From positions 1-6,927 of the forward strand of contig JAFOCX010000129.1 of the NCBI GenBank assembly GCA_017380975.1: 6,927 bases of DNA, given 5' to 3'. The notes under the pieces were generated by a model. The model was given only the letters and a program-made list of their open reading frames with translations, did not search any database and was not told the DNA's origin. Shown here one piece after another: positions 6,098 to 6,927 of the stretch. The DNA comes from Lachnospiraceae bacterium (GTDB lineage Bacteria; Bacillota; Clostridia; Lachnospirales; Lachnospiraceae). How positions within the stretch are numbered: the first letter of the stretch is position 1; each line of letters begins with the position of its first letter. A program made the translations under genes and the position numbers.

Positions 6098-6925
6098 ATG
6101 ACAATAAAACTGATCGCAACGGATCTTGACGGTACGTTTGTAGATGATCAAAAACAGATGCTTGCTGAAAATATCCGGGCACTGACAGAATGTGCAGAGC
6201 GCGGGATCCAGATCGTTCCGGCAACCGGTCGTACGATAATCGGAATTCCGGACGAATTAAAAAATCTTCCGGGTGTTCGTTACGCGATAACGGTAAACGG
6301 TGCAGTGGTGGTGGATTTAAAAACAGAAGAAGTTATTTCTTCTTGCCTGTTAAAAGCAGAAACTGCTGTAAAGATCATGGAGCTTGTTCGTGACTGTGAA
6401 GATGACATCATGTATGATGCGTACATTGGAGGCATTGGATACACAAGACAGTCATTCTGGGATAATCTTGCTCATTACGTACCGAATCAGGGGATTCATG
6501 ATCTGGTAAGAAAGACAAGAAAACCAGTTCCGGACAATATTGAATATATCCGGGAGAATTGTGAGTATGTGGACAAGATCAACTTATTCTTTGTAAAAGA
6601 GGAAGCACGAGTGCGCATGCGAAACGTACTGGCGGATATACCGGGAATCCTGGTATCATCGTCTCTTGCTAATAATCTGGAGATCAATGCAGCCGGCGCT
6701 GATAAAGGAAATGCACTGATCCGACTTGCAGCGCATCTTGGAATTCGTCAAGAAGAGACCATGGCATTTGGCGATGGCGAAAATGATGTTTCTATGATCC
6801 GCATGGCCGGTTTCGGTGTGGCCATGGAAAATGCAGAAGAATGTGTAAAAGCAGTGGCGGATCATATTACAGTTACAAACAATGAGGCTGGAGTTGCAGC
6901 AGCAATTCGGAAATTTGTGTTGTAA
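6098..6925 (+). CDS. Cof-type HAD-IIB family phosphatase
   Basis: The 275-residue cytosolic protein belongs to the Cof/HAD-IIB hydrolases, which use an aspartyl-phosphate intermediate to dephosphorylate small sugar phosphates, nucleotides or cofactors. Motif I is DLDGT (9-13), with nucleophile D9 and acid/base D11. Motif II is ATGR (42-45, T43). NGAVV (67-71) is the usual Cof segment before the cap. Motif III is the Lys in ADKGNAL (K203), and motif IV is GDGEND (225-230). The C2-type cap lies between motifs II and III, about 85-190. All catalytic residues are present and the length is normal. The substrate cannot be told from sequence. GGGGGA at 6085-6090, 7 nt before the ATG, is the RBS. It lies 119 nt beyond the preceding gene and may be a separate transcription unit. 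The stop TAA is at 6923-6925. Confidence 0.95.
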   Translation: MTIKLIATDLDGTFVDDQKQMLAENIRALTECAERGIQIVPATGRTIIGIPDELKNLPGVRYAITVNGAVVVDLKTEEVISSCLLKAETAVKIMELVRDCEDDIMYDAYIGGIGYTRQSFWDNLAHYVPNQGIHDLVRKTRKPVPDNIEYIRENCEYVDKINLFFVKEEARVRMRNVLADIPGILVSSSLANNLEINAAGADKGNALIRLAAHLGIRQEETMAFGDGENDVSMIRMAGFGVAMENAEECVKAVADHITVTNNEAGVAAAIRKFVL

Positions 6926-6927
6926 GA

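Noticed and set aside
1..6927. Defence system, CRISPR array or mobile element
   Set aside because: No direct repeats with spacers, transposase, integrase, toxin-antitoxin or defence-type gene is present, and all genes except the 699-residue protein are recognisable housekeeping functions.

Overview
The window looks like chromosomal DNA from a Gram-positive clostridium, most likely a member of the Lachnospiraceae. The reasons are the conserved dnaX - ybaB/ebfC - recR order, strong AGGAGG-type ribosome binding sites, moderate GC, a clostridial-type phosphofructokinase carrying a PKTIDND motif, and a Cof-type HAD phosphatase. This assignment comes from recalled family resemblance and not from a search. 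All six genes lie on the + strand and are complete. I see no mobile element, CRISPR array, tRNA or rRNA.

Layout: positions 1-47 form an intrinsic terminator for a gene lying off the left edge, and its descending arm also carries the -35 box of a good promoter (32-60). That promoter should drive a tightly packed run: 6-phosphofructokinase (103-1188), dnaX (1192-2844, 3-nt gap), ybaB/ebfC (2912-3259, after a 67-nt AT-rich gap with a strong RBS), recR (3261-3857, 1-nt gap) and a 699-residue unrecognised protein (3879-5978, 21-nt gap). A 119-nt spacer (5979-6097) holds a long imperfect stem-loop. It is followed by a Cof-type HAD hydrolase gene (6098-6925), which ends two bases before the window does.

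How the genes fit together: dnaX (clamp loader), ybaB (nucleoid-associated protein) and recR (recombination mediator) are a classic replication and repair cluster. Here it is preceded by a glycolytic gene that is nearly contiguous with dnaX. It is followed by the most interesting gene of the window, a protein with N-terminal TPR-like helices, an acidic linker, a long E/R/A-rich helix, and what I read by eye as an AAA+ module of the CbxX/SpoVK type whose Walker A loop is replaced by acidic residues. A lid-like C-terminus follows after an acidic spacer. If that reading is right, it is a pseudo-ATPase scaffold encoded beside recombination genes. The rest of the window is ordinary housekeeping DNA.
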